Assembly: GCA_027625915.1 (NCBI GenBank)
Contig: JANTQA010000036.1
Location: 7,833,001-7,897,000 of the forward strand
Direction of reading: 5' to 3'
Source of the DNA: Anaeramoeba flamelloides
Lineage: Eukaryota; Metamonada; Anaeramoebidae
Length of the DNA: 64,000 bases
Part shown: positions 35,135 through 47,059 of the stretch, piece after piece
Position numbering within the stretch: the stretch's first letter is position 1
Layout: each line of letters begins with the position of its first letter
Made by a program: the position numbers and the translations under genes
The notes under the pieces: model-generated
The model's input: only the letters and a program-made list of their open reading frames with translations
What the model was told of the DNA's origin: nothing
Database searches by the model: none

Positions 35135-36723
35135 TCTCTAATTATATTATAAAAGATGGGGAAAAAACAGAAAAAATTTTAACAAAAAATATCAATTTTA
35201 AAGAATATTTACATAATAATCCAATTTTAAAAAAAAAGCAATTTAAAAAGAAATTAGATGAATATTTTCAAGGGTTAGAAGATCCAGAATTTGAAAAGAC
35301 AAATAAAAACAAGCAAATTATAAATGATGAAGAAAGTAATTTAAATGTTATTATTCCTAGGACACATGAAGTTGGATTAAGTATTTATCGAGACACAAAC
35401 CATCCTGGTTCTATCAAATATGGTATTTTAAAAATATATTCATTTAATCCAGAAATGATGTCCACATTTCGAGACACCATTGATAAATGTTTTGATTATC
35501 TTGCTAACCATGCTGTGAAATATTTAATTATTGATGTTCGAGACAATGGAGGAGGGTATATTGATTTAGGATATCAATTGTTTTATTATTTATTTGAAAA
35601 TCAAAAGGATAAATTCACCCCGATGATCTCAAATAATGATGTAATTCATTCAACATTACATGATGAATTTTTTACAAAATGCGCTCAGAATGAAATTTGT
35701 AAAGATGACGATACAATGCCATTCTCACCAAAAGGTTGGTATGATATTAATGATAAACAATTTACAAACATTGGTATTTATAAACCAGGTAAAGAGTATC
35801 ATCGAGGGGGCGGAGTTCCACGTACATTTTCTACTTTCTTACATGAAAAGGTTGATTTGTCTTGGCAAAATAAAAATCAATTATATTTTGATAAAGATCA
35901 TTTATTAATCCTAAGTGATGGTAGATGTGGCTCAACTTGTGCAATTTTCACTTCAAAAATATTCCAAAATGATTTGGCAAGAACAATTACAATCGGCGGT
36001 TCTTCGAAAAAAAATTCAAAGGCAAGTGCAATAAGTTTCCCAGGCGGGCAAGTTTTGGATGATTATTTTTTCCAAGTGGTTTATCTTTATTTTACTGACA
36101 ATTTGCAAGTTCCAATAGATAATATGTTTGACGAATATCCTTCTGATCAATCACTTTCGTTTACTTGGAGAGAACTTTATCCAATGGATAAAAATCCAGA
36201 GGGAAGTAACCCCATTCCCATGGAATTCCTTTTTTACCCTTCAGACATACGTATTTTAAATTGGGATTTTAATAACGATGAAAAAATCATTGCAGAAACT
36301 GTGCCATACTTTCAAATGGGTGGACCCACGCCCACGCCCACGCCCACACCCACAGTAAAACCCAACCCAACACCAAGCAACGATACTTCTGATATTACAA
36401 ATAAGATCAAATTATTAACAAATGGAATGTCTGCTTTAATCGTTCTTTTGGTAATTTCAGTCGTAATAATATTAATTCTATATGTTTATTATAGAAAATT
36501 GAAAAAACAACAAGATGGCGATCATTTTTTAGAAGGCGAGAGTGAAGAATTTGAATTTGAGACAGATAAAAATTCCGATATTGAAAACGCAAATGGAGAT
36601 AAGAATGATGTCAATAATGAAAATGATGACGAGAATGATAATGAAGAGGTAAAAGAAAAAGAAAAAGAAAAAGAAATTAAAGATAAAGAACAAAATAATG
36701 GAAATGAAAAATTAATTAATTAA
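31172..36723 (+). CDS. Membrane-anchored S41-family (tail-specific/CPAF-like) protease, two exons
   Basis: Exon 1 is 31172-31982 and exon 2 35156-36723, 792 residues in all. The intron (31983-35155) has donor GTAAGT and acceptor TATAAAAG; A+AT gives Asn271. A signal peptide (MSFRNFSYYFFFFLFISQLL) is followed by an N-terminal domain with LLDPHTMYF (His118), resembling the DPHSxYF of tail-specific proteases. Exon 2 carries the crotonase-fold core: KYLIIDVRDNGGGYIDLG, then ILSDGRCGSTCA, where Ser530 in Gly-Ser-Thr is the expected nucleophile. After the catalytic region come a Pro-Thr repeat stalk (PTPTPTPTP), one membrane helix (~692-716, SALIVLLVISVVIILILYV) and a ~75-residue acidic Asp/Glu/Asn/Lys tail. 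It is thus predicted as a type I protein with the protease outside or luminal. Substrate unknown; the general-base residue was not pinned down. Confidence 0.85.
32660..32885. repeat. Family F repeat, copy 1, with stem-loop
   Basis: Contains a ~26-bp-arm hairpin (about 32690-32745; TTTTCCAGAATTTAAAAGAA and its reverse complement), then AATTTGAGAAATAAAAAG, then the family tag CTAGGCACTTGACAGCACTC. The tag and hairpin parts recur at 37365, 44515, 47060 and 59795. Confidence 0.6.
34671..35030. mobile_element. Family I element, partial, inverted, no nested insertion
   Basis: The left end ACTTTGTTTCAGTCAAAGGA follows TA. The interior is the reverse complement of the right half of the 6834-7531 copy (e.g. 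AATAACACGTTTTTGCC against GTAAAAACGTGTTATT). The other terminus is missing, so the copy is truncated. It lacks the family E insertion. Confidence 0.65.
35090..35134. repeat. (CT)n(TA)n microsatellite by splice acceptor
   Basis: About 11 CT units run into about 11 TA units, ending ~20 bp before the exon 2 acceptor AG at 35154-35155. A CTAAT branch-like motif lies between. Confidence 0.85.
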
Positions 36724-37364
36724 TTCAGAAAAATCTTATTAAATATTTTTGAATGTTGATTTATTTCAAATATCTTTTTTTATTTTTATTTTATTTTATT
36801 TTTTTTTTTTTTTTTTATATAGTGCTTTAAAACCAAATCCTGTTTCACATTTTTTGGAAATATTTTAAAGAATATTTAATACAATTTACTTTTGAGGTTA
36901 AAAGAAGATTAAGTACTACACCCTACACTTATTTTATCACAATCAAAATGTTGCGATTGAAAATCGTAAAATATGAAGTAATTTTTGCTTTCGAGACACT
37001 AGTATGAAAACATAAAATTGAAGAAAATTCCAAGTTAGACAAACCTATTACTACAATTATCATTTCACTGTTGTTAATCGAGTTTATTCACAATATAATC
37101 AACATTCCAGTTCCTTAACAAAATTGGGAGACTGTTGTATATATTGTTGTTAATAGAACTACCATTTTTAAAAGTCTCTCGTGAAAAAAAGGTCTATTTT
37201 GGGGTAAAATTTTTTAAATAGATGTATTGATGAATTTTCTAAAAATTCAACTTTAGGATATTTTTTTGAATAGATAATAACTAATAGTTTTGAAAACAAT
37301 CTACTCACCTAAAAAAACTCTAATCTGAAAAAAAAATAACTGATGATAAATATTTCGTGTACAT

Positions 37365-37640
37365 CAAGTACCGTAGAATTTCGTAGAGTGCCTAGGTTTT
37401 CGTTTTTCTTTGTAAAAAAAACCCAACAAAAATCTATTCATTTTCCAAATAAATAGAAAAATCAAGAAAACCTAACCTGAGTGTCCATCAAGTGCCATAG
37501 AGTGCCTTCAAGTGCCTAGGTTTTCATGAGGTTTTCTGTTTTGTTTCAAAAAGTTAAAAAAACCTAACGAAAATCTATTGATTTTACAAATAAACAGAAA
37601 ACTCAAGAAAACCTAACTGCTGTTTTTTTTTACTTTTTAG
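37365..37640. repeat. Family F repeat, two tandem copies
   Basis: GTGCCTAGGTTTTC occurs twice (about 37389 and 37508). Each is followed by a poly-T/A section and an AACAGAAAACTCAAGAAAAC-type end, spaced ~120 bp. Confidence 0.6.
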
Positions 37641-38378
37641 AAGAAACCAAAAAATTCAAAAATTTTCTTTTTATTTCTGAAATTAAAAAAAAAAAAACTG
37701 AGTAATCAAAAAAAAAATATTTTTTTTGAATTTAAAAGAACAAATAATTCTTTAATAGTCCAAATAATTGATAACCTATTTGAAATATCTTCAGTAGATT
37801 TAATATGCTTTTAAAATATAATAGAATGACTATTTATATAGAAGCAAAAAACTTTTCAAATTATTTACTATTAAATTGAAAAAAAATATTAATAGAACTT
37901 GGAAAATTGAATTTTTCAACTTTAATTATAAAATATCTTTAAAAATATTTTTTAATCATATATCTTTTATTAACCAATAGTAATTAATTATAATTGAAGT
38001 TGTTAAAAAGCGTAAAATTAATAAATATTTGATTTTTTTTGGAAAAATTGTTTCAATGATTGTGGACCCATTCCTGTTTGATTTTAAATAAAATTATTGT
38101 TTTATTTGTTAATTCATTCCAATAAAAAGATAATATTATAATCATTTGTCTCCTAACTGTTATCAAACCCCCTTTGATTTTGTTACTTATGATAATCTCA
38201 ACATTTGAAACCAATTCATTTAAGGGCCGAGTTATTACGGTGAAATTTTTTTATTCTGAAATGGAAAAAAACTTTTTAGTAATTTTATTGATGACCTAAC
38301 ACCAATCAAAAACCAACCAACCTATGATGTACTACCGATCTCCAAAAATCAACAACCAAAAATGAGGACATTGTTAGA

Positions 38379-38483
38379 AAAAAGCGCCAAAGAGCGACAC
38401 TCAATTTCCAATTAGAATGGTTGTGAATTACAATGTTGAAAACAACACTGTTAGTTTTGAAGTGTCGCTCTTTGGCGCTTTTT
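38379..38483. repeat. Short palindrome with perfect 23-bp arms
   Basis: Arm 38379-38401 (AAAAAGCGCCAAAGAGCGAC plus ACT) is the exact reverse complement of 38461-38483, separated by 59 bp. The arms are G/C-rich for this DNA. It could be a tiny MITE, a hairpin RNA or a solo pair of ends. Confidence 0.8.
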
Positions 38484-41012
38484 GAAATCTGGGTGACTTT
38501 TTTTTTCTTTTTTTTCTTTTTTCAAATGAGTTTTTTTTATTGAAAGAATATTACATAATCCTTACTCGGTCAAATTTAGACGGTGAAAAAATAACCACAA
38601 ATCAGACTAAATCGAATAAAATTGATTGCGAAATACAAGAAAGCAATTTGTTTTAAATTAAAGAAATTTGAACCTTTAGAAAAAGAAAATGAGAATTTTT
38701 TTTTTAAATTTTGATTTTTTGAAATTGAGAACTCTTTTTCTTCGTTGAATTTTTTGTCAAAGATGATCCAATGGAATTTTTTTTTTGTTATTTGATTTTT
38801 GTCAACCAAAAGAAGGGCTATTTCACAATACCCTTTTTGGTCTCAGGTCACCCCTTGAGTATGGTGCATTTTCACAGTAAATGACTAGACCTTTAAAAGT
38901 TAAAATTTTTTACAAAGTTTATACTTAAAAAAAAATTCATTTAATTAAGAACTTTAATAGTATTTCAGTTATAAAAGTTACTGTTTTTATTTCAACAATC
39001 AAACCCTTTTTTTTTTTTTTTTTTTTGAAAATCATCATTAAATAACTTTTTTGAATTCAAATTATCAAAAATACAGCCATCTAAAATCAACTCAAAAATG
39101 TATTTACCCATTTGAGATCGATATTTATAAAAACGAATTTTTAAAAGAATATAAAACGATTCATTTCAAAGTATCAGCAAACTGTTAATCATACAACGTA
39201 GATGGTAATTTTTAGATATAGAAAATTTTTTTCATTACTTTTTAGTTGGAGTTTTCTTTTTTCTTTTGTTTAGTTTATATTTTCTTTTTATTAGTGGATA
39301 TAAAGGAAGTAGGAACATTTTTACAGGTTTAAAAGTTTTATTTGTAATATAATTATACTGAAAAATACTTTTTTTAGCACAAAGGTATATTGAAACTTTG
39401 AAAATATCATACCATTCAGTTCTACATTTGTGAAAAGAATTAAATTAATTTTAAGTTAAAATCTTTAAAATGTCAATTTTTTGAGAGTTTTTATATAAAA
39501 TTTTTGGTTTTATTAAATATAAGTTTTGTAACAAGTAAAGTTTAAAGATTTATTGTTGAAATTAACTAATTAATGAAAAAAAAAAAAAAAAAAAAAGACA
39601 CGAACAGGTGTGTAATTGAAGCAAATCTTTTCTTATCAAACCCATCCAGAAAGATCACCTTTTCGAAATAATATTGTTAGAATCTATTGTGAAAAAAATC
39701 AACCAAAATTCTATATTGGAAGATAAATTCTTTTTTCTGTTACAGATTTTTATATCATTCTTAAAGATTTCTTATAATCCAATACTTGATAAATTTTAAC
39801 ATAATTTAGCAATATTTTGAAAAAAAAACAAATAATAATTTAATAAACATAAAGATCTTGACAAAAAAACAATTTATTTTGAAAACTGAATCAAAAAACA
39901 AAATTGAATCAATAATTAGAGACAAATATAATTTTCTTTTGTTTTATGGTTTTAAAGTTGAATTGGTAGAAGATTTACATTTCAATAATTATCTTTTAAA
40001 AAATAAAAATTTATTCTCTACCTATTAACATATTAGAAACTACGTTCAAATACAAATTCCTTAATACTAGAAACTATTATGTCTATTTGATAATTTAAAT
40101 TTTTGTCCTTTGAATAATTTTTTTTTTGAAAGAATTGTTGTCTTAAAAAAGCAGTTTATATTCAAAATCTTTCACAATAAGTTAATCATACCATGTTAGA
40201 TCTGAAGATTGTTTATGATCAATCTTTTTCTCCATTTTTTTTTTTAATTTTTTGATCTAACTCCTACTGTATCTTATAAATTTGAGAGTAAGTTTACTTA
40301 TATTCATATTGTAATACCAAAAGTCAAAATTTACATTTTATAATTAGATCCGAAAACTATATTATTGATTTTTTTTCTATTGGTTTTGTTTGATTTTAAT
40401 CATGAAAAGTATCATCTTTAAAAATAATTTTATTGAAAATAGAAAGCAAAATACCTTAATAGCATGTTCAGACAAGAAAAAAAGGGAAACCCATTCAACC
40501 TTTCACAAAGTGTATAAGAACTTTCAACTTTATATTCAATTGTTATCTTTTATTCTATGTTTGAAAAAAAGTGTGATAAAATATTTTTCAAAAAGTACTT
40601 TTGTTACTTAAAAAGATAGATAAATAAGTAAAAATTTTGGTTTTCAATTCTTCTTTTTAAATTTCTAAAAAGCAAAAAATAGTACTTTATGGTTGTTATT
40701 CCCTTAATTAATAAATTAGGTTAAAAGTCATACAATTTGGCGGGTTTAAATAATTCTGGAGAGAACTCATACAGATCTATAGTCTCACTTTATTAAACAA
40801 TTTCTCTAAATCTAAATTCATAAAAAGGGTACAGGTAACTTGTTGGGTTTCTTTTGGAAAAAAAAAAAATCAAATTGACTTTTTTTTCTTCTATAAAATC
40901 TAAATTTAATGATTTTCATTTTCAGCTTTATTCTTTTTTTGTTTTTGTGTTATTATTAAATGTTTGTCTTTAAGTACTCGTCTTCAAAAGAATTCTTAAA
41001 TTGACAGGAATA

Positions 41013-44000
41013 ATGAAATTTAACATTCATTTTTTCATAGTTTTTCAAATGTCTATGTTTGGTTTTTGTTTCGAATGTGCTTTTGTTTTCTTTCTACTTC
41101 TTTCGTTTGCTCTTTCAAACGTCTATTTTCAAGAAACCTTTGATCAGGATTGGAAGGAAAGATGGACGATCCCAAACGAAGATCTTGGGGAATGGCAGTA
41201 TACCACAGGACCATATTATGGAAGCCCCGAATTAAATCATGGTATTCAAACAACAAGCGACAAAAAACATTATTTAATAAGCTCAAAATTTCAAAAGCCT
41301 CTTAAAACAACTCTTAACAAAACCCTAGTTATACAATATTCATATCGAAATGTTCAAAAGTTAAAATGTGGAGGAACTTATTTTAAATTATTTGATACAA
41401 ATTTTAGTCCAGAGAATTTTTCTGCAGAGGATCAATACTTGTAAGTAATTTTGTCAAATTCTTTACAGCAATTAATATTTCTGTTTCTACATTTTTCAGA
41501 ACAAATCTGGTGATGAAGTCAAACCAAAAAAGAAAAATATTTCCTCAAAAGAAATTTATGAAAATCTTGTGTTATTTCTTAAAGTTATAGTCCCGAAAAA
41601 AAATACAGGACACGAAAACAATCCCGTACAAGATTTTTAATTGTGACTATTAGGAAAATTGTTGTATAATTGCAAATATTTTAAATCAAATCTTTTTTTA
41701 AATAACCAAATATTTTATGAACTCAGTAATAAACCCACCTAAAGTCCATCAAAGTGGGGTACTCTATAATACTCAAATAATTGTTTGATATCCTAAGTAG
41801 ATCTACTTTTTTTGATAAACCTTATAGACTTTTATAGAGGTTTACTATGAGTATGGAAAATGATAATTTTTTTTATCGTTTCCTAATTGAACAAATGGTG
41901 TTTTTAACAAGTGTAATTTCATTAATCATCATTCTAATAACTGGCTGTGTTATAATTTGAAAAGTTTGATTCTTAAAAAAAAAGGATTTGATTTTAAATA
42001 AAAGGAATTACATAACAATTTTCCTAATATTCACAATTAAAAATCTTGTCAGGGATTTTTTTAATGTACGGGTATTTTTTTCACTACTATAGATCAAATT
42101 TTTTGGTAATTAAAAATTAATTGTTCAGTTAGTAGGAGCTAGATCGAAACAAAATTAATCTAAAAAAAATGCTATAGATAAATTTTAATTTCTGTTTGGA
42201 AATTTTTTACTTGATTTTCCTTTTTGAAATTATTATGTTCAAGCTTTGAATAAAGTATTTTATGAAGTCAAGTGATAAGAAACTCTCTAAAATTAGTTGT
42301 TCTTGTAAATATTTTTTGGTGTGGACTGTTAGATAAGTAACAGTTCAAAGATTATGGAAAAAGAAAAGAGTGAATTTTTTCAAATAATTTGATTTTTGAA
42401 AATATCTATACCAGAAAAAAATTACAGCACTTTAAAAAAGCGCTATTTGTTGCAAAATAAATGAAACAAAATTGTCATTCTACTTTCCAAAAAATAGGTT
42501 TTAAAAAGCTGAAAAATTTCAATTTTTTAATTCTCATAAATCTGTTTAAAATATTGCTTTTCTCTTATAGGACTGGGGTCCTTTGATGGTTTATTTTAAT
42601 TCATGGAATGTGATTATTTTGGAAAGCTTATTGAATATTTTGATCTTTTTATTTTATAATTAAAAGTATTGATTAGTTGTTTTAAAGAGAGAAATAGACA
42701 GTTTAGGTAACACCATATAAAACTTTGTTCCTTACTTTTGAAAACGGTAGTTCTAAAAATTTTCAAGTTTGGTTTCTATCATTATTTTAGTAATTTAACA
42801 CACAACAGAAATAATTCAATCATAACCTTTACGCTGATAATACCTTTGATTCGTATGTGACCAGAATTTGAAAAAAAAATATCAAATTACTCTTTAAGGG
42901 CTATTCATATTATATGCTCTGTTGGGATTGAAATACAAGAACTTGACAGAAAATATGATTTATAGTATTGAAAAAAATCCCTGAGATGAAAATAATGCCT
43001 GGCACGATTTGGAATTGTAGATATTAGGGAAATTGTTGTGTAATTGTGAATAATTTCTTTTATTTAAAAATCAAACTTTGAAAAATATAACTCGCTACTC
43101 ATTAGAATGGTGATTACTCAAATTATACTTGTTTAAAAAAATATTCAATCAATCAAAAAACCAAGAATAAAAATTATCATTTTCCAAATTCATAGCAAAC
43201 CTCTCTATAAAACTATAAGGTTTATCAAAAAAAGTAGATCTACTTTAAGCTACCAAACAATTGAATGAGTATTCTATAGACAGCCCCACTTTAATGAGCT
43301 TTAGGTGGGTTTATTACTAGAGTTCCTAAAAAAAAAATGGTTACTTATAAAAAGGATTTGATTTGAAATAAAAGAAATTATTAAGCAATTACCCTAATAT
43401 TCATAATTAAAAAACTTTTCTGGGATTATTTTCATGTCTGGATATTTTTTTTCAATACTATAAAAGAAATACAATTAAGGGTCAGTAAACAAAAAAAAAT
43501 CTTCAAGTAAATTTAATAGCAAATTCAAAAAAAAAAATTACCACATCTTTAAATTGAAAAACCAAAGTAAAAATCTGATTACTACAAGGGCCAAAATAAT
43601 TTTCATTGCTATTTCCAAAAATGAATTATTGTTTTTAAAAAATTTTATCCATTTTTTCAAATTTTTGAAAAGTTCAAAATTCAACCTTTTGTAATTATTT
43701 CAAAAAAAATATTTCGTTAGAAGAAAGAAATTTTATTATCTTTGACGGAAATGTACAAAAATATATCTTTAAAAATGAAACCGCCAAGTTCTAAAATAAC
43801 TCAATATAAAAAATCTACTTAATTTCAAAAAAAATTTCAATAATTATTTTAAACTTGAAAAAAATATAATTTTTTTGATTCAAGAACAGTTCGAATCAAT
43901 TTTTTCTTTTTATTTAACAAAAAAAAAAATTCGTGAAAAAGAACCAAACAAATCATTAAATTAAGAATTCACCATAAATACTTTTTTAAAACCTAGAAAA

Positions 44001-46105
44001 TTCAACTTATAACCTAAAGAAATACTTTTTAATTTGATTATTTTTAATTATTAAGTAATAACCCAATTTTAATTCTTTTGGTGAGTTATTAAATACACAA
44101 AGATTAAGCATATTGATAGATTTTATTATTATTTCTCAATTTTTTAAAATTTTTTCAAACAAATTAAAATCAATTCCAATTAATAATTCTAATAAAAAAA
44201 AAAAAAAAAAAATAGATATTCTCAAATAACCGATTTTAATAATAACACTTCGTTGTTTATACTTTAATATTTGGAAAAGAATATTACCTAATCTTTTAAA
44301 TGTCAAGAAATTAAATTAATATTTGTGAAAATAAAATAAAAGATCAATTTTTTCTGGATCTTCAGGGATTTAATTCTTGATTTATTTTATTTTAGTTTTA
44401 AAAAAAGATTTAATTCAAGGAGTTTTTTTGGTAATTAAATTTTTGGAAAAAAAAAGAAAAAAAATCCCGATTAACTTTTCAAAGTTTTTAATTATTTTGA
44501 AAAAAATTTGAAATAAAAATTTAGGAATTCGGGAAAAGCCGTGGAGTGTGGTCAAGTGCCTGTTTTTTTTTTTTTTTTAATTTCTAAGAGTAAAAATAAC
44601 CTAACGGTGGTTTTCTTGAGGTTTTCTGTTTTATTTGTAAAATCTATCGGTTTTAGGAATAAACAGAAAACTCAAGAAAACCTAACAAAAAAACAATAAG
44701 AAATAAAAACCCCTCCCTTAAACAATAAAAAAAAAAGGTTTTTAATTTTTTTACGAATAATAAATAATTTGTAAAGATATTTCTAAATTTTGAATTTTTA
44801 AAAATTCTAACGTAATATCACTTCTGTGTCTATAATGACCGATTATTGGCAAGTAACAAAATATAATAAAATAAATTTTAATATTTTATAAATATAAATA
44901 ATAATTAATATAGAATAATGTTTGGTCCAGATGAATGTGGTGTTAATGGAACCCCTCTTCATATAATTTTAAATTATCGTGGCAACTATTATAAGTGGCG
45001 AAAAAATGCAAATTTTAAAATTGGAGAGCGTACAAAAATTTATACACTAGTTTTCAATCCTAATAATACATACCAAGTTTATATTGATATGGAAATGATA
45101 GATTCAGGGGAAATTTTTCATGATTTTGGTGTCTATACAACAAAAACAATTTCTAAAATTTTTTCAAATGAAAGGGACTCCGAAATATATTTTACAGAAA
45201 ACACCGAACATGAAAATAACAGCGAAAGTGAAAGTGAAAGTGAAACCGAAACCGAAAGTGAAACCGAAAGTGAAGGTAATAGCAAGGAGGAAATTGAAAT
45301 ATTATTTGAAGAAGCTGAACAAATTGATAATCCAAAATATGTTTCACCAAACGAATTGCATGTTTTTGAAAATTTAGATTATCTTGGAATTGATATATTC
45401 CAGGTAGAATCTGGTACAATTTTTGATAGTTTCTTAATTTGTGATAATTTCACTTATGCAATGGAATTTGCAAACCTAGTCTGGAAAAATCAAAAAAAAA
45501 ACGAAGAAAAAAGATGGTTTATACATCACCAGGAACAGCAAAAATTATTACAACAGCAAACTTATCAAATACATCTTGACCAATATACGAGAGATGTTGA
45601 AAGATTAGAGCAAAATTATGAATCGATGTTTAAACTGGCAGATCAAATCTTTCAAGATCGAAAAATAGTTGATGAAAAAAAACAACAATTGCAACAATTA
45701 GAAGATAAAAGTAAAATAATTCAAAAAAGGAAAAAGAAAGATAAAGAAATGTTAGATCAAGAAATTTCTTTATTAAACAACCAACTTTTAGATCTAAATA
45801 ACACTCTAGAAATAAAATGTCGGGAAATTTATCTTAAGGCAAGAAAATATTTAGGAACGGATTTTAGAATAGTAAAAGATGGAACAAAACGTATAAAAAT
45901 TAAAGAATTATATGAACGGGTAGATTCTTTAAAAATTTCAAAAAAAAAATTAGATAAAATTTATCAACAAATAAAGGATATTTATGAAGGTGGAATGGAA
46001 TGGAGAAATAAAAAATATTTTGAAAGGCAAAAGGAAAAAAAACAAAAGGAAAAAAAACAAATGAAAAATAAAGAATTTCAAATAAATTCTAAAAAAGAAT
46101 TATAA
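41013..46105 (+). CDS. Calreticulin-family protein without a recognisable P-domain, two exons
   Basis: Exon 1 is 41013-41440 and exon 2 44914-46105, ~539 residues. The intron (41441-44913) has donor GTAAGT and acceptor AATATAG; TT+A gives Leu143 and restores the motif DQYL-IMFGPDECG (calreticulins: SEYNIMFGPDICG). Signal peptide near residues 13-35; ATG 41049 could be the true start. The lectin domain shows VYFQETFDQDW, GIQTTSDKKHY, CGGTYFKLF, IYTLVFNPNNTYQVYID and GIDIFQVESGTIFDSFLIC. Both cysteines of the family disulfide and the Tyr/Lys of the sugar site are kept. The tandem PEDWD / GEWKP P-domain repeats are absent; about 245-265 is a Ser-Glu/Thr-Glu repeat followed by one QIDNPKY remnant. 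Residues ~345-530 are a long charged, probably coiled-coil tail ending KKEL, a plausible KDEL-like ER-retention signal. No TM follows, so calreticulin rather than calnexin. The usual ERp57-binding arm would be missing. Confidence 0.9.
41588..42089. mobile_element. Family B TIR element, copy 2 (in intron)
   Basis: TA precedes TAGTCCCGAAAAAAAATACA and follows GGTATTTTTTTCACTACTA. About 502 bp. The inverted inner block AAGATTTTTAATTGTGA / CACAATTAAAAATCTTGTCA is well kept. Confidence 0.8.
42963..43460. mobile_element. Family B TIR element, copy 3 (in intron)
   Basis: TA precedes TAGTATTGAAAAAAATCCCT and follows ATTTTTTTTCAATACTA. About 498 bp, the same length as copy 1. Lies 870 bp from copy 2 in the same intron. 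Confidence 0.85.
44515..44695. repeat. Family F repeat, copy 3
   Basis: Has GCCGTGGAGTGTGGTCAAGT and inverted GAGGTTTTCTGTTT / AACAGAAAACTCAAGAAAAC blocks, as in the 37365 copies. Confidence 0.6.
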
Positions 46106-47059
46106 CACAAACAATTGTTTTCTTAGAATTATAAATTGATATTATTCAACGATAATAATAAAATTAATCATTTAAATGTAATTTAAAAATTCTCCCATTT
46201 CATTCATATTTAAAAATATATAAATTTTACTGTGTGCATTTTTATATTTTTTATTTAAATGTAATAAGCCCCTAAAACAAAAAAAAAAAAAAAAAAAAAG
46301 GAAGAAGAATTCAAGCCGAATTTCAGAAAAATAATTTTTTCTTATAATTTAGTTTCAAATAAGTGTAAAATACCAATTTAAAGAAACAGTATTAAGATAC
46401 TTTGTTTAAAAAAATGTGAATATAACAATCCATCAATAAATAAAATATTTTTTCATAGTTTTTTATTTTTCCTATTTCGGTTAATTATTTAATTTTTTTA
46501 TCTGAAAAGCCATATTTCGAGACTATTTTAAGATAGATATTTTTCAACTTTGAAATTTGAAAATTGCTGGTTAAATCTTTAAATGTATTTTGAATTGCAG
46601 ATTTTTAAATATTAATTGAAAAAAAAAAATTGCAGAGAATCTTTGATAAAACCCAACAAAACCAAATAGGATAACATTATGAATGAGTCAAATTTTTTGA
46701 AAAATAGTTTATTTTTATTTTTTTTCAAAATATTTATGTTATTAATTATTAATTTTTCAGAGTTTTTTATTTTATTATTATTATTCAAGATGGGTGATTC
46801 AATAAAAATATATCATTTTAGTCCCCTTAGGTTTTTTTTTTAATTTAATTAATAAACCAAAAATTGAATTAATTTTCGTTTTATTACTCAAATTAATAAA
46901 AACTTGACTTTTTAATATGTTTTTTTTTTTTTTGCTTTTTGTTTTGATTGAAAAATCAATATATTTTCGAAATAAAACCAAGAAGTAAAAAAAAAACAAT
47001 ATTATTTTTTTTTTAATTTAAGGAATAAGAAAAAAAAATCAAGAAATTATATTTATATT

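Larger units (their letters stand above)
31983..35155 (+). other. 3.2-kb intron of the S41 protease gene
   Basis: Donor A-GTAAGTTT after codon TTA, acceptor AAAAG before ATGGGG. It holds a family F stem-loop repeat (32660-32885), a partial family I element (34671-35030) and a CT/TA microsatellite (35090-35134) that sits where the polypyrimidine tract belongs. Short frames (e.g. 32326-32640) appear accidental. Confidence 0.8.
36724..41012. other. 4.3-kb intergenic, S41 protease to calreticulin
   Basis: Head-to-tail spacing between two plus-strand genes. It holds a poly-T-rich 3' region at 36780-36820, a family F repeat pair (37365-37640) and a perfect-arm palindrome (38379-38483). The remaining frames (38576-38809 minus, 40390-40611 plus) are short, A/T-driven and have no recognisable motif. 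Confidence 0.55.
41441..44913 (+). other. 3.5-kb intron of the calreticulin gene
   Basis: Donor GTAAGTAATT; acceptor TTAATATAG. It carries two family B elements (41588-42089 and 42963-43460), a family I-like single end near 42570 (GACTGGGGTCCTTTGATGG) and a family F repeat (44515-44695). Nothing coding is seen inside. Confidence 0.8.

Noticed and set aside
45120-45419. Lys-Val-Lys and His-Phe repeat frames over the calreticulin acidic repeat
   Set aside because: They are other-frame readings of the Ser-Glu repeat; the true frame is fixed by the calreticulin motifs on both sides.
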